From assembly GCF_041435055.1 (NCBI RefSeq), contig NZ_CP108002.1, positions 4,278,001-4,342,000 on the forward strand: 64,000 nucleotides of DNA, read 5' to 3'. Of the stretch, positions 51,663-60,512 are shown in pieces. The notes beneath the pieces were generated by a model. The model saw only the letters and a list, made by a program, of their open reading frames with translations. It did not search any database and was not told where the DNA came from. The translations under genes were made by a program, and so were the position numbers. Numbering within the stretch: position 1 is the stretch's first letter; each line of letters starts with the position of its first letter. The DNA is from Streptomyces sp. NBC_00341 (GTDB lineage Bacteria; Actinomycetota; Actinomycetes; Streptomycetales; Streptomycetaceae).

Positions 51663-51753
51663 GGGCGGTCACGCCGGGCGGTCACGCCGGGCGGTCACGC
51701 CGGGCGGTCACGCCGGGCGGTCACGCCGGGCGGTCACGCCGGGCGGTCACGCG
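51663..51753. repeat. Tandem repeat, 7 copies of a 13-bp unit
   Basis: Consensus GGGCGGTCACGCC repeated with 13-bp period from about 51663 to 51753, running into the stop codon of the MFS gene (its TCA, 51747-51749, is part of the last unit). The unit is not a multiple of three, so it is non-coding. The stretch 51559-51746 contains no gene. Confidence 0.85.
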
Positions 51754-53057
51754 GGTACGTGCACGGCCTCCACGCGGCTGATCACATGGTGCTCGCGCTC
51801 CCGGTGCGCGGCCCTGAGCCGCAGCCGCAGGATCTGCGTGATGCCGAGGGCCTCCAGGACGAAGACCGAGGCGAACGCGATGCGGAAGTTGTCGCCGGTC
51901 GCGTCCAGCAGCACGCCGACCGCGAACAGTGTGGTCATCGACGCGATGAAGCCGCCCATGTTGACGATCCCCGACGCGGTGCCCTGGCGCTCCGGCGGGT
52001 TGGCCGGGCGGGCGAAGTCGAAGCCGATCATCGACGCGGGCCCACAGGCGCCGAGCACCACGCACAGCGTGATCAGCAGCCACATCGGCGCATGGTCGCC
52101 CGGGTACAGGATGGCCGACGCCCACAGCAGTGCCGTCGCCGCGACCGTGCCCAGCGCGAGCGGCAGCCGGGCCGCGTGGTGCCGGGCGATGATCTGGCCG
52201 TAGACCAGGCCGACGGCCATGTTGGAGAGCACCACCAGGGTGAGCAGCTCGCCCGCCGTCCCCCGGCTCAGCCCCTGCGCCTCGACCAGGAACGGCATGC
52301 CCCACAGCAGCAGGAACACCATGGCCGGGAACTGCGTGGTGAAGTGCACCCACATTCCGAGCCGGGTGCCGGGTTCCCGCCAGGCGGCGGCGATCTGCTT
52401 GCGCACGTACGCGGCTCCGGCGTGCTCCGCGGGCGGCGGTTCGTGGCCCTCCGGGTGGTCCTTCAGGAAGAGCAGCAGCAGGACCAGCACCACGACCCCG
52501 GCCAGCGAGCTGCCGACGAAGGTGGTGGTCCAGCCGAGGCCGTGCAGCGAGCGGGCGATCACCAGCGTCGAGACGAGGTTGCCCGCCATCCCGAAGAGGG
52601 CGGCGACCTGACCGATCATCGGGCCGCGCCGGGCCGGGAACCAGCGCGTCCCCAGCCGCAGCACGCTGATGAACGTCATCGCGTCGCCGCAGCCCAGCAG
52701 GGCGCGGGAGGCCAGCGCGGCACCGTACGAGGGGGAGAGCGCGAAGCCGAGCTGTCCGAGGGTGAACAGGACGGCGCCGATGGCGAGGACCTTCTTGGTG
52801 CCCAGCCGGTCCACCATCAGGCCGACGGGTATCTGCATGCCCGCGTAGACGAGCAGCTGGAGGATGGAGAAGGTGGAGAGCGCGGAGGCGTTGACGTCGA
52901 ACCGGTCGGCGGCGTCGAGTCCGGCGACGCCCAGGCTGGTGCGGAAGATGATGGCGACGAAGTAGACGGCGACCCCGACGCCCCAGACCCGGGCGGCACG
53001 CCGGCCGCCGGGCGGATCGCCGGGCAGGGAGAGGGTGGGGGAGGCGGCGGAGCTCAC
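51747..53057 (-). CDS. MFS transporter
   Basis: A 436-residue major facilitator with about 12 transmembrane helices: IPVGLMVDRLGTKK (loop 2-3 motif), ASRALLGCGDAMTFISVLRL, FPARRGPMIGQVAALFGMAG, and a basic C-terminus (RAAHREREHHVISRV). The pattern resembles sugar-acid or organic-acid permeases (ACS-like), but specificity is uncertain. The GTG at 53057 overlaps the TGA of the upstream GntR regulator by 4 bases, so the regulator and transporter form one operon and the GntR protein probably controls it. Confidence 0.87.
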   Translation of the reverse strand: MSSAASPTLSLPGDPPGGRRAARVWGVGVAVYFVAIIFRTSLGVAGLDAADRFDVNASALSTFSILQLLVYAGMQIPVGLMVDRLGTKKVLAIGAVLFTLGQLGFALSPSYGAALASRALLGCGDAMTFISVLRLGTRWFPARRGPMIGQVAALFGMAGNLVSTLVIARSLHGLGWTTTFVGSSLAGVVVLVLLLLFLKDHPEGHEPPPAEHAGAAYVRKQIAAAWREPGTRLGMWVHFTTQFPAMVFLLLWGMPFLVEAQGLSRGTAGELLTLVVLSNMAVGLVYGQIIARHHAARLPLALGTVAATALLWASAILYPGDHAPMWLLITLCVVLGACGPASMIGFDFARPANPPERQGTASGIVNMGGFIASMTTLFAVGVLLDATGDNFRIAFASVFVLEALGITQILRLRLRAAHREREHHVISRVEAVHVPA

Positions 53058-53728
53058 CGGTCCTCCCCCCTGACCAGCACCTTGACCCGGCTCACATGGC
53101 GGCGCACGACCTGCGCGGCACCGTCCGCGTCACCGGACCTGATCGCCTCCAGCAGCTCACCGTGCTCGGTGATGTTCGCGGCGATCCTGCCGGGGTGGGC
53201 CTCCATGACGGCGACGCCCATCCGCAGCTGCCGGTCGCGCAGCTGGTCGTAGAGGCGGGACAGGATCTCGTTGCCGGCGTGCCGGACGATCTCGGCGTGG
53301 AAACAGCGGTCCTTCACGGAGACGGCCGCCAGATCACCCGCCTCCGACATCTGCCGCTGCTCATCGAGGAGCTCCTCCAGCCGGGCGATCAGCTTCGCGG
53401 AGGCGGGCACGGCCCGGCGCACGGCGAACTCCTCGACCAGCAGCCGGGTCTCCACGACGTCCGCGATCTCCTGCGCGGAGACGGCGAGCACCAGGGCGCC
53501 CTTCTTCGGGTAGAGCTTGATCAGCCCCTCCACCTCCAGCCGCAGCAGCGCCTCGCGCACGGGCGTGCGGGAGACCCCGACGGCGTCCGCGAGATCGCCC
53601 TCGGTGAGGAGCGTCCCGCCCTCGTAACGGCGGTCCAGGACCGCTTCCTTGATGTGGGTGTAGACGCGCTCGGCGGCGGGGGGCCGCTTCACGGGCGGGC
53701 GGACGGGCGAGGAGGCTGGGGCAGGCAT
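53054..53728 (-). CDS. GntR (FCD) family transcriptional regulator
   Basis: A 224-residue FadR-type GntR regulator: winged helix at about 15-80 (ERVYTHIKEAVLDRRYEGG, DLADAVGVSRTPVREALLRL) and an all-helical FCD ligand-binding domain at about 90-215 with the metal-site residues in VETRLLVEEFAVRRA, FHAEIVRHAGN and HGELLEAIRSGD. It probably represses the co-transcribed MFS gene and responds to a carboxylate ligand. Start at ATG 53728. The longer upstream frame would encode a repetitive tail unlike the family. Confidence 0.88.
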   Translation of the reverse strand: MPAPASSPVRPPVKRPPAAERVYTHIKEAVLDRRYEGGTLLTEGDLADAVGVSRTPVREALLRLEVEGLIKLYPKKGALVLAVSAQEIADVVETRLLVEEFAVRRAVPASAKLIARLEELLDEQRQMSEAGDLAAVSVKDRCFHAEIVRHAGNEILSRLYDQLRDRQLRMGVAVMEAHPGRIAANITEHGELLEAIRSGDADGAAQVVRRHVSRVKVLVRGEDR

Positions 53729-53844
53729 GCGCACAGCATAGATACAACATGGATGCAGACAACGGCGCGTCCGGATAATGGACTGCGCCGTGCGCGCCGC
53801 CAAGGGCCGCGCGGACGGCGCGTACGGCGGAACTGCTGGGCGCG

Positions 53845-53909
53845 CACGGCGGACGCGCTTCTTCGCCAGGTCACGGCGGACGCGCTTCTTCGCCAGGTCA
53901 CGGCGGACG
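53845..53909. repeat. Two 27-bp direct repeats plus a partial third
   Basis: Exact tandem copies at 53845-53871 and 53872-53898 (starting CACGGCGGACGCGCTTCTTC), followed by the first 11 bases again at 53899-53909. They lie in the 216-base gap between the GntR and TetR genes, which contains no convincing gene. Confidence 0.85.
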
Positions 53910-53944
53910 TACACGTACTTCTCCGGCCCGGGGAGGGCCGGGCC

Positions 53945-54517
53945 TCACGCCTCCTTGGGTGCCGCCTCGGGAAGGTGGGCGGCCAGTGCCCGCAACCCCT
54001 CCAGCACCTCATCGGCGGTGGGCGCGCTTCCGGGGTCGGTGAGGTGCTGCATCATCAGACCGCTGACGAGGGCCAGTTGCACCGAGCCGAGGGTGCGGAT
54101 CGTCGCTTCGGAGAGCTCGGTCTCCGCGGTTCCGGTGACCTCCCGCGCCATGCCGCTGCGCCCTTGGCGCAGCCCGGCGGTCACCTGCTCACGCAGTTCC
54201 GGATCGCGCTGGGCACGCAGGACGGTCTCCAGGTTGGCGATCCAGAAGGTCTCGTTGGCCGAGAACGCCTCGATCAGCCGGCGCCACAGCGCGCCGAGGC
54301 CGGCGTCGCCCTCCGAGGGCCCGAAGGCCTGGCCCCCCGAGTCGAGCGCCTCGAAGAGCGCCTGGTTGAGCAGCGCTTCCTTCGAGCCGAAGTGATAGCC
54401 GATCGCCGCCATGCTCACACCCGCCGCGGAGGCGAGGTCGCGGACCGTCGTGCGCTCGTAGCCCTTCGCGAAGAGGCACTGACCGGCCGCCTCCAGCAGC
54501 TTCTCCCGGTTTCCCAT
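53945..54517 (-). CDS. TetR family transcriptional regulator
   Basis: A 190-residue TetR-type regulator. The N-terminal HTH lies at about 5-50 (KLLEAAGQCLFAKGYERTTV, DLASAAGVSMAAIGYHFGSK). An all-helical ligand-binding domain follows (ALDSGGQAFGPSEGDAGLGA, then LALVSGLMMQHLTDPG). Divergently transcribed from the secreted esterase gene with a 155-base shared promoter region that carries a palindromic half-site pair at 54590-54620. It most likely represses itself and the esterase. Confidence 0.88.
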   Translation of the reverse strand: MGNREKLLEAAGQCLFAKGYERTTVRDLASAAGVSMAAIGYHFGSKEALLNQALFEALDSGGQAFGPSEGDAGLGALWRRLIEAFSANETFWIANLETVLRAQRDPELREQVTAGLRQGRSGMAREVTGTAETELSEATIRTLGSVQLALVSGLMMQHLTDPGSAPTADEVLEGLRALAAHLPEAAPKEA

Positions 54518-54589
54518 GCGGCGGAGCCTAACAACGCCCTGAACGCTTGCGCCAGGCGATCGTCTGAAACAAACGCCTTATACATTCGT

Positions 54590-54620
54590 ATTGGGCGAAC
54601 GCATTGCGCAACTGCCCAAT
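54590..54620. promoter_or_regulatory. Inverted repeat, probable TetR operator
   Basis: ATTGGGC (54590-54596) and GCCCAAT (54614-54620) are perfect inverted half-sites with 17 bases between, in the AT-richer region shared by the divergent TetR and esterase genes. Confidence 0.5.
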
Positions 54621-54672
54621 TTCTGGCTACGGTTCCGGGCATCGAAGCCCACGCCGACCCTCAGGAGTCCGG

Positions 54673-56280
54673 ATGAGCACCAGGAAGTCCCGCGCCTCAG
54701 CCCTTGCCGCGGTCGCCGTCGCCCTCGCCGCGATGTTCGCCGCCACGGTGGACGCGAGCGGAGTCGCCCAGGCGAACTCCGGCACCCCGTCCGCCCTCCC
54801 CACCCTGGTGACGACGGCCGAGGGCCCGGTCCGGGGCACGGCCACGGGTGCGGTGCGCACGTTCCAGGGCATCCCCTACGCGGCCCCGCCGACCGGTTCG
54901 CACAGGTGGAAGGAGCCGCAGCCGGTGAGCCGCTGGACGTCGCCGCTGGACGCCCGCACCCCGGGGAGCGCCTGCGGACAGCCGACCGACCAGCCCATCG
55001 CGATCGCGGGCGGCGGCAGCGAGGACTGCCTCAGCCTGAATGTCACGACTCCGGCCGCGCGGACGAAGGGGCGGCTGCCGGTCATCGTCTGGATCCACGG
55101 CGGCAGCTTCACCTACGGCGACGGCGCCACCTACCACGCGGCCAAGCTGGCCGCCGCGCAGCAGGGCGCGATGGTCGTGACGGTCAACTACCGGCTCGGA
55201 GCGTTCGGCTTCCTCACCGCACCCGGCCTGCACGCACCGGCCAACCTGGGCCTCCTCGACCAGCAGTCCGCGCTGAAATGGGTCAGGCGCAACGCCGGTG
55301 CCTTCGGCGGCGACCCCCGCAACGTCACGATCATGGGGCAGTCCGGCGGCGGCTACAGCGTCTGCGCCCAGCTCGTGTCGCCCGGCGCGCGCGGGCTCTT
55401 CAGCAAGGCGATCGTGCAGAGTGCGGGCTGCGTCGGCCCGGACGGCTCGTTCACCCGCGCGGAGGCGGAGGCCAACGGCCGGACCGTCGCAGAGGCCGCG
55501 GGCTGCGACGACCCGCGCACCGTCGACTCCTGCCTGCGGGGCAGATCCACCGAAGAGCTCATCGAGGCGTCCCTCTCCGGACACGACGGCTACCGGCCCG
55601 TGGTCGACGGCAAGGTTCTGCCCGAGGCCCCGTCACAGGCGATCACCGCCGGACGGTTCACGCGGGTACCGGTGCTCCACGGCTCCAACCACGACGAGAT
55701 GAGCGGGCTGGCCGCGCTCGACGAGGTCTCGACCGGACAGCCGCTGACCGCCGAGGGATACGCCGGGAAGGTCACCGAGCAGTTCGGGCAGAACGCTCCC
55801 GCGGTCCTGGCCGAGTACCCGGCCGCGCGCTACCCGGCGCCCGGAGCGGCGCTGTCGGCCGTGCTGACCGACTCGGAGTGGTCGACCGCGGCGCTCGACA
55901 CCCAGCGGGCGCTGGCCCGCTACACCCCCGTGCACGCCTACGACTTCGCCGAGGCCTCGTCCCCGTACTTCCGGGGCGCGCCCCGGCCGGCCGGCTTCTC
56001 GCTCGGCACCGGCCACATGATCGACCTGGCCTACCTGTTCGAGAACGACCTCTTCGAGCCGCTCGACGCCGCCCAGGCCGGGCTGTCGGACACGGTGACC
56101 GCCTACTGGAGTCGGTTCGCCGCCACGGGACAGATGAACGGACATGACAGTCCCGCATGGAAGCCGTTCACGACGCGCGCCCCCTACGTGCAGCGGCTCG
56201 CCTCCGACCGCATCGGGCCCACCGACTTCGCGGCCGACCACCACTACGCCTTCTGGAAGGCGCTCGCCCCCTCGCAGTGA
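54673..56280 (+). CDS. Secreted type-B carboxylesterase/lipase
   Basis: A 535-residue exported alpha/beta hydrolase. The signal peptide is MSTRKSRASALAAVAVALAA, with cleavage after about residue 35. The oxyanion-hole region is VIVWIHGGSF, followed by the TVNYRLGAFGFL segment, the nucleophile Ser224 in IMGQSGGGYS, the acid in HGSNHDEMSG and the C-terminal His in TGHMIDLAYLFEND. Several cysteines probably form disulfides (GCDDPRTVDSC). It hydrolyses carboxylic esters outside the cell. ATG at 54673 with AGGAGT upstream. Confidence 0.9.
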   Translation: MSTRKSRASALAAVAVALAAMFAATVDASGVAQANSGTPSALPTLVTTAEGPVRGTATGAVRTFQGIPYAAPPTGSHRWKEPQPVSRWTSPLDARTPGSACGQPTDQPIAIAGGGSEDCLSLNVTTPAARTKGRLPVIVWIHGGSFTYGDGATYHAAKLAAAQQGAMVVTVNYRLGAFGFLTAPGLHAPANLGLLDQQSALKWVRRNAGAFGGDPRNVTIMGQSGGGYSVCAQLVSPGARGLFSKAIVQSAGCVGPDGSFTRAEAEANGRTVAEAAGCDDPRTVDSCLRGRSTEELIEASLSGHDGYRPVVDGKVLPEAPSQAITAGRFTRVPVLHGSNHDEMSGLAALDEVSTGQPLTAEGYAGKVTEQFGQNAPAVLAEYPAARYPAPGAALSAVLTDSEWSTAALDTQRALARYTPVHAYDFAEASSPYFRGAPRPAGFSLGTGHMIDLAYLFENDLFEPLDAAQAGLSDTVTAYWSRFAATGQMNGHDSPAWKPFTTRAPYVQRLASDRIGPTDFAADHHYAFWKALAPSQ

Positions 56281-56402
56281 GGCGACGACGCACAGCGGAG
56301 AATTCACCCCCCTCTTCCTACAACCCTTCATCCGACTCATACGTCTCACAACGCGCGGCACCCTCATGAGGCCGCATTCCAGGGGCATTTGGAGCGTTCA
56401 AC

Positions 56403-57302
56403 GTGAATATCGGCATTAAGGGCATAAGCCGCGTATCGGCCACCGCAACGGTCGCCCTCACCGCAGGTGCCGTCATCGCGGGAGGCGCGTTCGCCTCCCA
56501 GGCCCAGGCCGCAGCGCCGAAGCCGCCGACGATCGTCGCCAAGGGCGGCTACGTGATGAACAACGGCACCGGAAAATCCCTGTTCAGCAAGGCCGCGGAC
56601 ACCCGTCGTTCCACCGGCTCCACCACCAAGATCATGACCGCCCGGGTGGTGCTGGCCACGAAGGGCCTCAACCTGGACTCCAAGGTCACGATCCAGAAGG
56701 CGTACAGCGACTACATCGTCTCCAAGGGCGCGTCCTCGGCCCGCCTCATCGTGGGCGACAAGGTCACGGTCCGCCAGCTGATGTACGGGCTGATGCTGCC
56801 GTCCGGCTGCGACGCCGCGTACGCCCTGGCCGACAAGTTCGGCTCCGGCTCCACGCGCGCGGCCCGGGTGAAGTCGTTCATCGGCAAGATGAACAGCACG
56901 GCCAAGACCCTCGGCCTGAAGAACACGCACTTCGACTCCTTCGACGGCATAGGGAACGGGTCCAACTACTCGACCCCGAAGGACCTCACGAAGATCGCGA
57001 GCAGCGCGATGAAGTACTCCACCTTCCGCAGCGTCGTCAAGACCAAGTCGACCAAGCAGAAGGTCACGACGAAGAGCGGTGGCTACCGCTACATGTCGTG
57101 GACCAACACCAACAAGCTGCTGGGTTCGTACAGCGGCGCGATCGGTGTGAAGACGGGCTCCGGCCCCTCGGCCAAGTACTGCCTGGTCTTCGCCGCGACC
57201 CGCAAGGGCAAGACGGTCATCGGCACGGTCCTGACGGCCACGTCCGAGTCCACCCGGACCTCGGACGCGAAGAAGCTCATGGACTACGGCTTCAAGAAGT
57301 AG
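56403..57302 (+). CDS. D-alanyl-D-alanine carboxypeptidase (peptidase S11)
   Basis: A 299-residue secreted low-molecular-weight PBP that trims the terminal D-Ala from peptidoglycan stem peptides. Signal peptide about 1-36 ending ASQAQA. The active-site SxxK is Ser73-Thr-Thr-Lys76 (STGSTTKIM). The second motif is Ser134-Gly-Cys136 (LPSGCDAAYAL), where most S11 enzymes have Ser-x-Asn. Lys250-Thr-Gly252 is in GVKTGSG. No C-terminal membrane anchor. GTG start at 56403 with only a weak ribosome site. Followed by a strong terminator. Confidence 0.92.
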   Translation: MNIGIKGISRVSATATVALTAGAVIAGGAFASQAQAAAPKPPTIVAKGGYVMNNGTGKSLFSKAADTRRSTGSTTKIMTARVVLATKGLNLDSKVTIQKAYSDYIVSKGASSARLIVGDKVTVRQLMYGLMLPSGCDAAYALADKFGSGSTRAARVKSFIGKMNSTAKTLGLKNTHFDSFDGIGNGSNYSTPKDLTKIASSAMKYSTFRSVVKTKSTKQKVTTKSGGYRYMSWTNTNKLLGSYSGAIGVKTGSGPSAKYCLVFAATRKGKTVIGTVLTATSESTRTSDAKKLMDYGFKK

Positions 57303-57352
57303 CCCTGCCGGGCACTGCCCGACGTCACGGGTCCTGCCCGACGTCACACAAG

Positions 57353-57398
57353 ACACAAGAGGGGCCCTGCGGGAAAGTCCGCAGGGCCCCTCTTGTGT
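57353..57398. terminator. 20-bp perfect hairpin after the carboxypeptidase gene
   Basis: Arms 57353-57372 and 57379-57398 (containing GAGGGGCCCTGCGG) with loop GAAAGT, 50 bases after the stop of the D-Ala-D-Ala carboxypeptidase gene and just before the convergent small membrane protein gene. Confidence 0.85.
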
Positions 57399-57424
57399 GC
57401 CCGGCCTGATCCAAACGAAAGGCC

Positions 57425-57700
57425 CTAGCTGTCCTGCCGTTCCTCAGACTCCGTCGCACGCGTACGACGGCTGCGGAAGCGTTCCAGGACGGCTGTGCCG
57501 AGGAGCACCAGCCCGATGGCGACGACTTTGCTCGTCTGGTAGCCGGCCGTCGTGTCGTCCATGGCGTCGGACCACACGAACACCCACAGCGTCCCGGCGA
57601 TCCCGATGACGATGAGGAGGACGGCCCCCACCGGGCCGATGCCCCACCACCACGGTGCCTCGGGGCGGGCGTCGGACCGGTCGTGTTCGTCGTTCGACAA
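57425..57700 (-). CDS. Small two-helix membrane protein
   Basis: A 91-residue protein. The TTG at 57700 is chosen because AGGAG lies 8-12 bases upstream. A His/Asp/Arg-rich N-terminus is followed by PWWWGIGPVGAVLLIVIGIAG, an acidic hairpin, VVAIGLVLLGTAVL and a basic tail (RFRSRRTRATESEERQDS). Two transmembrane helices are predicted. The family is not recognised. The PWWWGxGPV pattern is typical of small actinobacterial hypothetical membrane proteins. Transcribed convergently to the carboxypeptidase gene and divergently from the VOC gene. Confidence 0.7.
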   Translation of the reverse strand: MSNDEHDRSDARPEAPWWWGIGPVGAVLLIVIGIAGTLWVFVWSDAMDDTTAGYQTSKVVAIGLVLLGTAVLERFRSRRTRATESEERQDS

Positions 57701-57915
57701 GACAACTCTCCTGCTGATGAAGCGGTAGCGGCCCCTGGCGCCGTCACGGGCCAGGTACATGGAAGGACGCGTGGGGCGGGCTGTCGGGTTGCCCGCGGCA
57801 CGACTCCGGCCCGTCGCCTGCCCAGAACTCCGAGGCGTAGTCCCCCGTTTCGGGGACATCGGTGTCCGGGCCGCCGACCGGGTCGACTGTCAGAGGCGCG
57901 CAGTACGGTCGTCCC

Positions 57916-58350
57916 ATGGCAGCCACCATCGATCTGACCCTGGACGCCGCGGACGCGCAGGCCCTCGCAGCTTTCTGGAGGACCGCCCTCGGCTACATCG
58001 ACGAACCACCGCCCGCGCCCTTCCGCACCCGCGAGGAATGGCACGCGTCCTTCGACCTGCCGGAGGACGACTCCGTGGACGACGGCGCGTGGCTCTGCGA
58101 TCCCGACGGCAACGGCCCCCGCCTGGCCATCCTCAAGGTCCCCGAGCCCAAGACCGCGAAGAACCGGCTCCACATGGACGTCCGGGTGCCGGGGCACGGC
58201 ACGCCCGACGAGCGCTGGGCCCGGATCAGAGCGGAGTCCGAACGCCTGGTGGGGGCGGGCGGCACCGTCCTGGAGGCGTTCGACGGCCACCACATCATGA
58301 TGGCGGACCCGGAGGGCAACGAGTTCTGCGTGGCGGCCGGTCCCGCCTGA
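57916..58350 (+). CDS. VOC/glyoxalase-like protein
   Basis: A 144-residue protein of the glyoxalase-like domain type: IDLTLDAADAQALAAFWRTALG, then DPDGNGPRLAILKVPEPKTAKN, HMDVRVPG, and the end HHIMMADPEGNEFCVAA. Paired beta-alpha-beta-beta-beta modules. Members are found with detoxification and resistance roles but the substrate is not evident. ATG at 57916. Stands alone. Confidence 0.82.
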   Translation: MAATIDLTLDAADAQALAAFWRTALGYIDEPPPAPFRTREEWHASFDLPEDDSVDDGAWLCDPDGNGPRLAILKVPEPKTAKNRLHMDVRVPGHGTPDERWARIRAESERLVGAGGTVLEAFDGHHIMMADPEGNEFCVAAGPA

Positions 58351-58383
58351 GAGCCCGCCGGCCGGACCGGTAGCGGAAGGGCT

Positions 58384-59721
58384 TCAGTGGCGCAACGCCG
58401 CCACCGCCGCGTCGAACGCCGAGTCGCGGTTCTTCGTGAACTCCTCCTCGGTGAAGACCGGCGTACGGATGTGCGGCGGGATGCCCGCCCCGTCGAAGGT
58501 CCGGCCGGAACGGGTCAGGAACTCCTCGTTCGGCAGCCACAGCGCCATGCCGTTCGGCAGCACCCGGTCCATCGTGTCCGAGAAGACGCCCTGGGTCGGC
58601 TCCCCGATCCGGATCGTCCGGCCGGGCCGGTCGATGAGCGCCTGCGTGAAGGTCTCGCCCGCGCTGTACGTCGTCCCGGAGGTCAGTACGGCGACGGGGC
58701 CGGTGTAACGCGGCCTGCCCTTCGCGGGCTGTACGGGGACGGGCCGGGGCCGGGTGTACTGGGTGCGCTTGCGGTAGGCGACGTACGGGGTGTCCGTGAG
58801 CCGCTCCGCGATGTGCACGCCGAGCGCGTCGGAGCCGCCGCCGTTGATCCGTACGTCGATGACCAGCCCCTGGAGCGACGCCGTGCGCCCGGCGGTCAGG
58901 ACGGTGTCCAGCGCCTCGTCGAGCCGGGCCAACTGGGCGGCGTAGGCGGGGTCCTCCGTGTCGTACCCGGCGAATCCGGAGATCCGCAGATAGCCCAGCC
59001 CTTCCGGCAGGTCCGCGTAGCTGATCCGCCCGCTCGCGAACTCCCTGGGCTTCTTGCCCTTGAGGTCGCGGGCCACGATGTGGTTCTTGATCCTAGTGTC
59101 CAGCTCCGGACCGGGCACCGCCGTTCCCGGCCGGCTCACCGCGAAGTAGCGGTCTCCGTCGAAGACGGCCACATGCGCGTCGTACAGCGGCTTCACCATC
59201 TCGCTGAACAGCGCGAACAGTTCGTCGCGCTCCGTGGTCGCGTGCACCTTCGGCCGGTACGTCTCGCGCACGGCGTGCCAGTCGATGCCCTTGGCGTCGA
59301 AGAACGGGTAGTTCTCCCCGAAGGACTGCCAGAAGACGTCGAACGTCGTCACCGGGTCCGTGGCGGTGGGGCGTTCGCACGCCTGCGGCAGCCGCCCGAT
59401 CCGCCGCAGTTCCCTGCGCCCCACAGAACCGGACAGCTCCAGCGAACCGGCGTCCGGCCGCACGGTGAGGATCGTCCCGTCACCGGCCCGGAACACGCCC
59501 TGCCCCGTCTGCTGCGCGGACTCGCCCTCCAGGCAGCTCACCGAGGTCGTCTGGTACTCCTGCAACCGACCGTCCGCGATGCGCAGGACGGTGCCGTACC
59601 CGTTCACCCGCCAGGTGCCGTCGGCCGACCCCGGTCGCGCCGCCGCGGCGGGCGCGATCGCCCCGCCGGTGAGGGCCAGCGCCACGAGTACCGTCGCGGC
59701 CTTGGAACTCCGAAGTCGCAC
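58384..59721 (-). CDS. Secreted S41 family peptidase
   Basis: A 445-residue exported C-terminal processing-type peptidase. The signal is MRLRSSKAATVLVALALTGG ending AAA near residue 27. A tri-helical/beta N-terminal domain (about 28-115) is followed by the S41 domain with the substrate-binding GLGYLRISGFAGYD and VIDVRINGGGSDALG, the catalytic Ser near residue 355 in TSGTTYSAGETF, and EPTQGVFSDTMDRVLPNG. It lacks an obvious PDZ domain, like tricorn-core or retinol-binding-protein-like S41 members. GTG start at 59721. Confidence 0.85.
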   Translation of the reverse strand: MRLRSSKAATVLVALALTGGAIAPAAAARPGSADGTWRVNGYGTVLRIADGRLQEYQTTSVSCLEGESAQQTGQGVFRAGDGTILTVRPDAGSLELSGSVGRRELRRIGRLPQACERPTATDPVTTFDVFWQSFGENYPFFDAKGIDWHAVRETYRPKVHATTERDELFALFSEMVKPLYDAHVAVFDGDRYFAVSRPGTAVPGPELDTRIKNHIVARDLKGKKPREFASGRISYADLPEGLGYLRISGFAGYDTEDPAYAAQLARLDEALDTVLTAGRTASLQGLVIDVRINGGGSDALGVHIAERLTDTPYVAYRKRTQYTRPRPVPVQPAKGRPRYTGPVAVLTSGTTYSAGETFTQALIDRPGRTIRIGEPTQGVFSDTMDRVLPNGMALWLPNEEFLTRSGRTFDGAGIPPHIRTPVFTEEEFTKNRDSAFDAAVAALRH

Positions 59722-59828
59722 AGTCTCCCCTTTCCCCGTACGCGCTCTGCGTCACGGAACCGACGATCGCGCACGGCCCGCCGGGGCGACACCGGGCAGG
59801 CAGGCGGATCGGCAGGGGGGATACCCCC

Positions 59829-60320
59829 TCACTCCTGGCGGCCGGGGTTCGCGCTCGGGTCCTCCGCCTCGAAGGCCCGTGCCACCGCGAGGCTGTCCTC
59901 GTAGACGTGGTGCCGGGTGACCAACCCGTCCTCGAACGTGAGGTGCAGGGCGAACCGTGCGCGGTAGGCGCGTCCGGTGGACCGGGCCGTCTGCCGGATC
60001 TCCCCGACCACGACCGCGTCGTCGCCCTCCACCAGGACGCGCTCGATCTCGGTGGCAGCGGACCCGGGCACGTGGTGCTCGCCCAGCTCGCGGTAGTGCG
60101 CGGCGGCGTCGGCCCGGGTGGAGCGGTGCCGGATCCACGGGGTGGCGGTCCGGCCGTGCTCGGCCTCCGGCCAGTCCAGCTTCCAGTCACCCCGCTCGGC
60201 GTACAGCTCGGCGATGCGCTCCGGGTCCCCCGCACCGATCCGGCGCAGCAGCTCCTCCACGGCGGCACGGGTGGTCGTGGACGCGGATGCGAGCACGGGC
60301 ACAGGCGCGTTAACTGCCAT
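59829..60320 (-). CDS. SnoaL/NTF2-like fold protein
   Basis: A 163-residue protein with an NTF2/SnoaL-like cone fold: TTRAAVEELLRRIGAGDPER, IAELYAERGDWKLDWPEA, HYRELGEHHVPG, RVLVEGDDAVVVGEIRQ and FALHLTFEDGLVTRHHVYED. Such proteins are often small isomerases, cyclases or polyketide-associated enzymes. No specific role can be assigned. The start ATG 60320 has GGAGG upstream. An upstream frame to 60392 is less likely. Confidence 0.8.
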   Translation of the reverse strand: MAVNAPVPVLASASTTTRAAVEELLRRIGAGDPERIAELYAERGDWKLDWPEAEHGRTATPWIRHRSTRADAAAHYRELGEHHVPGSAATEIERVLVEGDDAVVVGEIRQTARSTGRAYRARFALHLTFEDGLVTRHHVYEDSLAVARAFEAEDPSANPGRQE

Positions 60321-60512
60321 GGCTGATCCTCCAGTTCGGGTCCCGCCCCGGTCGGAGCGGTGATCGCCATCCTGGCCCGCACCGGCCGCCACCGCGATTA
60401 CCTCCCGGGTAAGCGGGGCCCCACGGCGAGGCGCGGAAAACCAGTGGATCGCCGCCCCCGCGCACGATTACCGTGCTGCCGATCCCCGTCGTCCAGGCAA
60501 GGGCGTTCCGTT

